From: Oehlia diaphana
Lineage: Eukaryota > Glomeromycota > Glomeromycetes > Glomerales > Glomeraceae
Reading direction: 5' to 3'
Assembly: GCA_003833135.1 (NCBI GenBank)
Contig: QZLH01000507.1
Span: 46,724-65,311 of the forward strand
Length of the DNA: 18,588 nucleotides
Position numbers and translations under genes: made by a program
In this document: one piece after another, positions 17,771 through 18,588 of the stretch
Numbering within the stretch: the stretch's first letter is position 1
Layout: each line of letters begins with the position of its first letter
Notes under the pieces: model-generated
What the model saw: only the letters and a program-made list of their open reading frames with translations
Databases searched by the model: none
What the model was told of the DNA's origin: nothing

Positions 17771-18330
17771 ATAAAAAATTCTATTATTCTTATTAAGTTA
17801 TTATTCTCTTTTTTTTTTTTTTTATTATTCTTCTTAGTAATAAATAATAATAATAATTTTTTACTTCGAAAAAAAGAATAATAGTTATGATATTTTTGTA
17901 CGAGATTGAAATTTAATCGACAGAATAAAGTTTCATAATTTTGGAAAAAAAAAAAAAATATATTAAATACCGTGAAACGTCACATAAGGAAGTATATTCA
18001 TAATGCATTATCGGTCCGAACGGATTAACGGGCAAGTTAGCGATAACCGATTAAAATGATTGTATAACAAAAATTATAATTTCAATAAAGTACACAACAT
18101 GATTCTTATCCAAATATAAAAAAGAACTCGGAAAAAAAAAACAATAACAAATAAGTGACATGAGACGATTAGTAAACAATATTAACGAATTTTTTTTTTA
18201 TTTTAAACGCCATATTTTTTTTTATCAACAAAACAAAAAAGAAAAACTTTTTTTTTTTTTTTTTGATTAAATTTATTGAGTACAATATTTATAATATTTA
18301 TTTATTTATTTAAATATTAATAAACATTTT
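17771..18330. other. Upstream region of the partial gene
   Basis: Mostly AT-rich. A short GC-richer patch at 18010-18051 has atcggt and accgat as inverted ends. A T16-like tract around 18249-18264 and an aattattt/tttatt-rich leader precede the ATG at 18338, as with the other genes in the window. Confidence 0.4.
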
Positions 18331-18337
18331 TAAAAAG

Positions 18338-18438
18338 ATGAAATCATTTAAAAAGATATTTAATTCTAATAACGAAGATGAAAATAATTTAACAATGGAA
18401 AAACGAAATTTATGGAAGAGTCCTAATATTAATTATCA

Positions 18439-18439
<1 letters not shown>
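18338..18439 (+). CDS. Partial gene: first exon of an unrecognised protein
   Basis: From the ATG at 18338, 34 codons read MKSFKKIFNSNNEDENNLTM and end ...NLWKSPNINYQ at 18439, directly followed by GTAAAA, a plausible donor leaving phase 0. The intron then runs through about 29 A residues and a T run into the second copy of the 118-bp repeat and leaves the window. The N-terminus is basic then Asn/Glu rich; no family is recognisable. The mixed codon use and the cag|gtaaaa junction favour a real exon. Confidence 0.55.
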
Positions 18440-18470
<31 letters not shown>

Positions 18471-18474
<4 letters not shown>

Positions 18475-18588
18475 TTTTTAATAATTTAATTATAATTTGA
18501 AATAAAGTTATCCTTAATTACATTTTTTGTAACCCACACGAATAATTTTATATGAACTTAAAATGGGGACGATCACAATTATCTAATT
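18471..18588. repeat. 118-bp exact direct repeat, copy 2, truncated by the window end
   Basis: Identical to 17645-17762. It lies inside the putative first intron of the partial gene, immediately after a long A run, and is cut by the window end. A genuine recent duplication or mobile element would be one explanation; an assembly misjoin through the A/T homopolymer at a contig end is equally plausible. Confidence 0.9.

Noticed and set aside
1..18588. tRNA genes, CRISPR arrays, telomere repeats, bacterial-style operons
   Set aside because: No B-box GGTTCGANTCC in a cloverleaf context, no regularly spaced repeat-spacer pattern, no terminal telomere-like array, and the genes have introns and long spacers.
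1..18588. A new defence or multi-gene system
   Set aside because: The intact genes are separated by kilobases of decayed DNA, face different ways and belong to expanded families; nothing in the sequence ties them into one system.

Overview
The window reads as extremely AT-rich eukaryotic nuclear DNA, most like a Glomeromycotina (arbuscular mycorrhizal) fungus of the Rhizophagus type. The lines of evidence are short GT..AG introns of 66-101 nt, very long A/T homopolymers, a BTB-BACK-TLDc gene and a kinase with the HRDLHSGN catalytic loop (both families are hugely expanded in Rhizophagus), and gene-poor DNA littered with retroposon and gene relics. The species call is inference from family recognition; no search was run.

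Layout. 1-640: a decayed minus-strand LINE-type endonuclease fragment running into a 21-bp tandem repeat. 727-890: a degraded copy of the BTB-gene promoter. 1205-1400: a three-unit tandem repeat. 1482-2284: a plus-strand, intron-bearing, frameshifted pseudogene of unknown family. 2408-4283: a promoter with TATA box and an intact two-exon BTB-BACK-TLDc gene. 4541-4820: a minus-strand TLDc relic. 4821-6590: noncoding, with several hairpins. 6590-7530: homopolymer-dominated leader of a 223-aa hypothetical gene (7533-8204). 8831-9050: a retroposon insertion with target-site duplications. 9432-11263: an intact five-exon minus-strand protein kinase gene. 11264-13390: noncoding, with a GC-rich island and purine-rich tandem repeats. 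13390-13957: a minus-strand F-box/LRR-like relic. 14067-14175: short repeats. 14856-14960: a 5S rRNA-like sequence with a shortened helix III arm. 15336-17770: noncoding, with inverted repeats. 18338-18439: first exon of a gene that leaves the window. The last 118 bases exactly repeat 17645-17762.

There is no operon-like organisation and no sign of a dedicated multi-gene system. The three intact genes look independent: an adaptor-like BTB-TLDc protein, a tyrosine-kinase-like (TKL-type) kinase and a low-complexity protein. The most unusual items are the compact 5S-like RNA gene, the recurrent CACGTGAT motif (at least seven CACGTG cores), the duplicated BTB promoter without its gene, and four separate gene relics that an ORF-length filter would miss.
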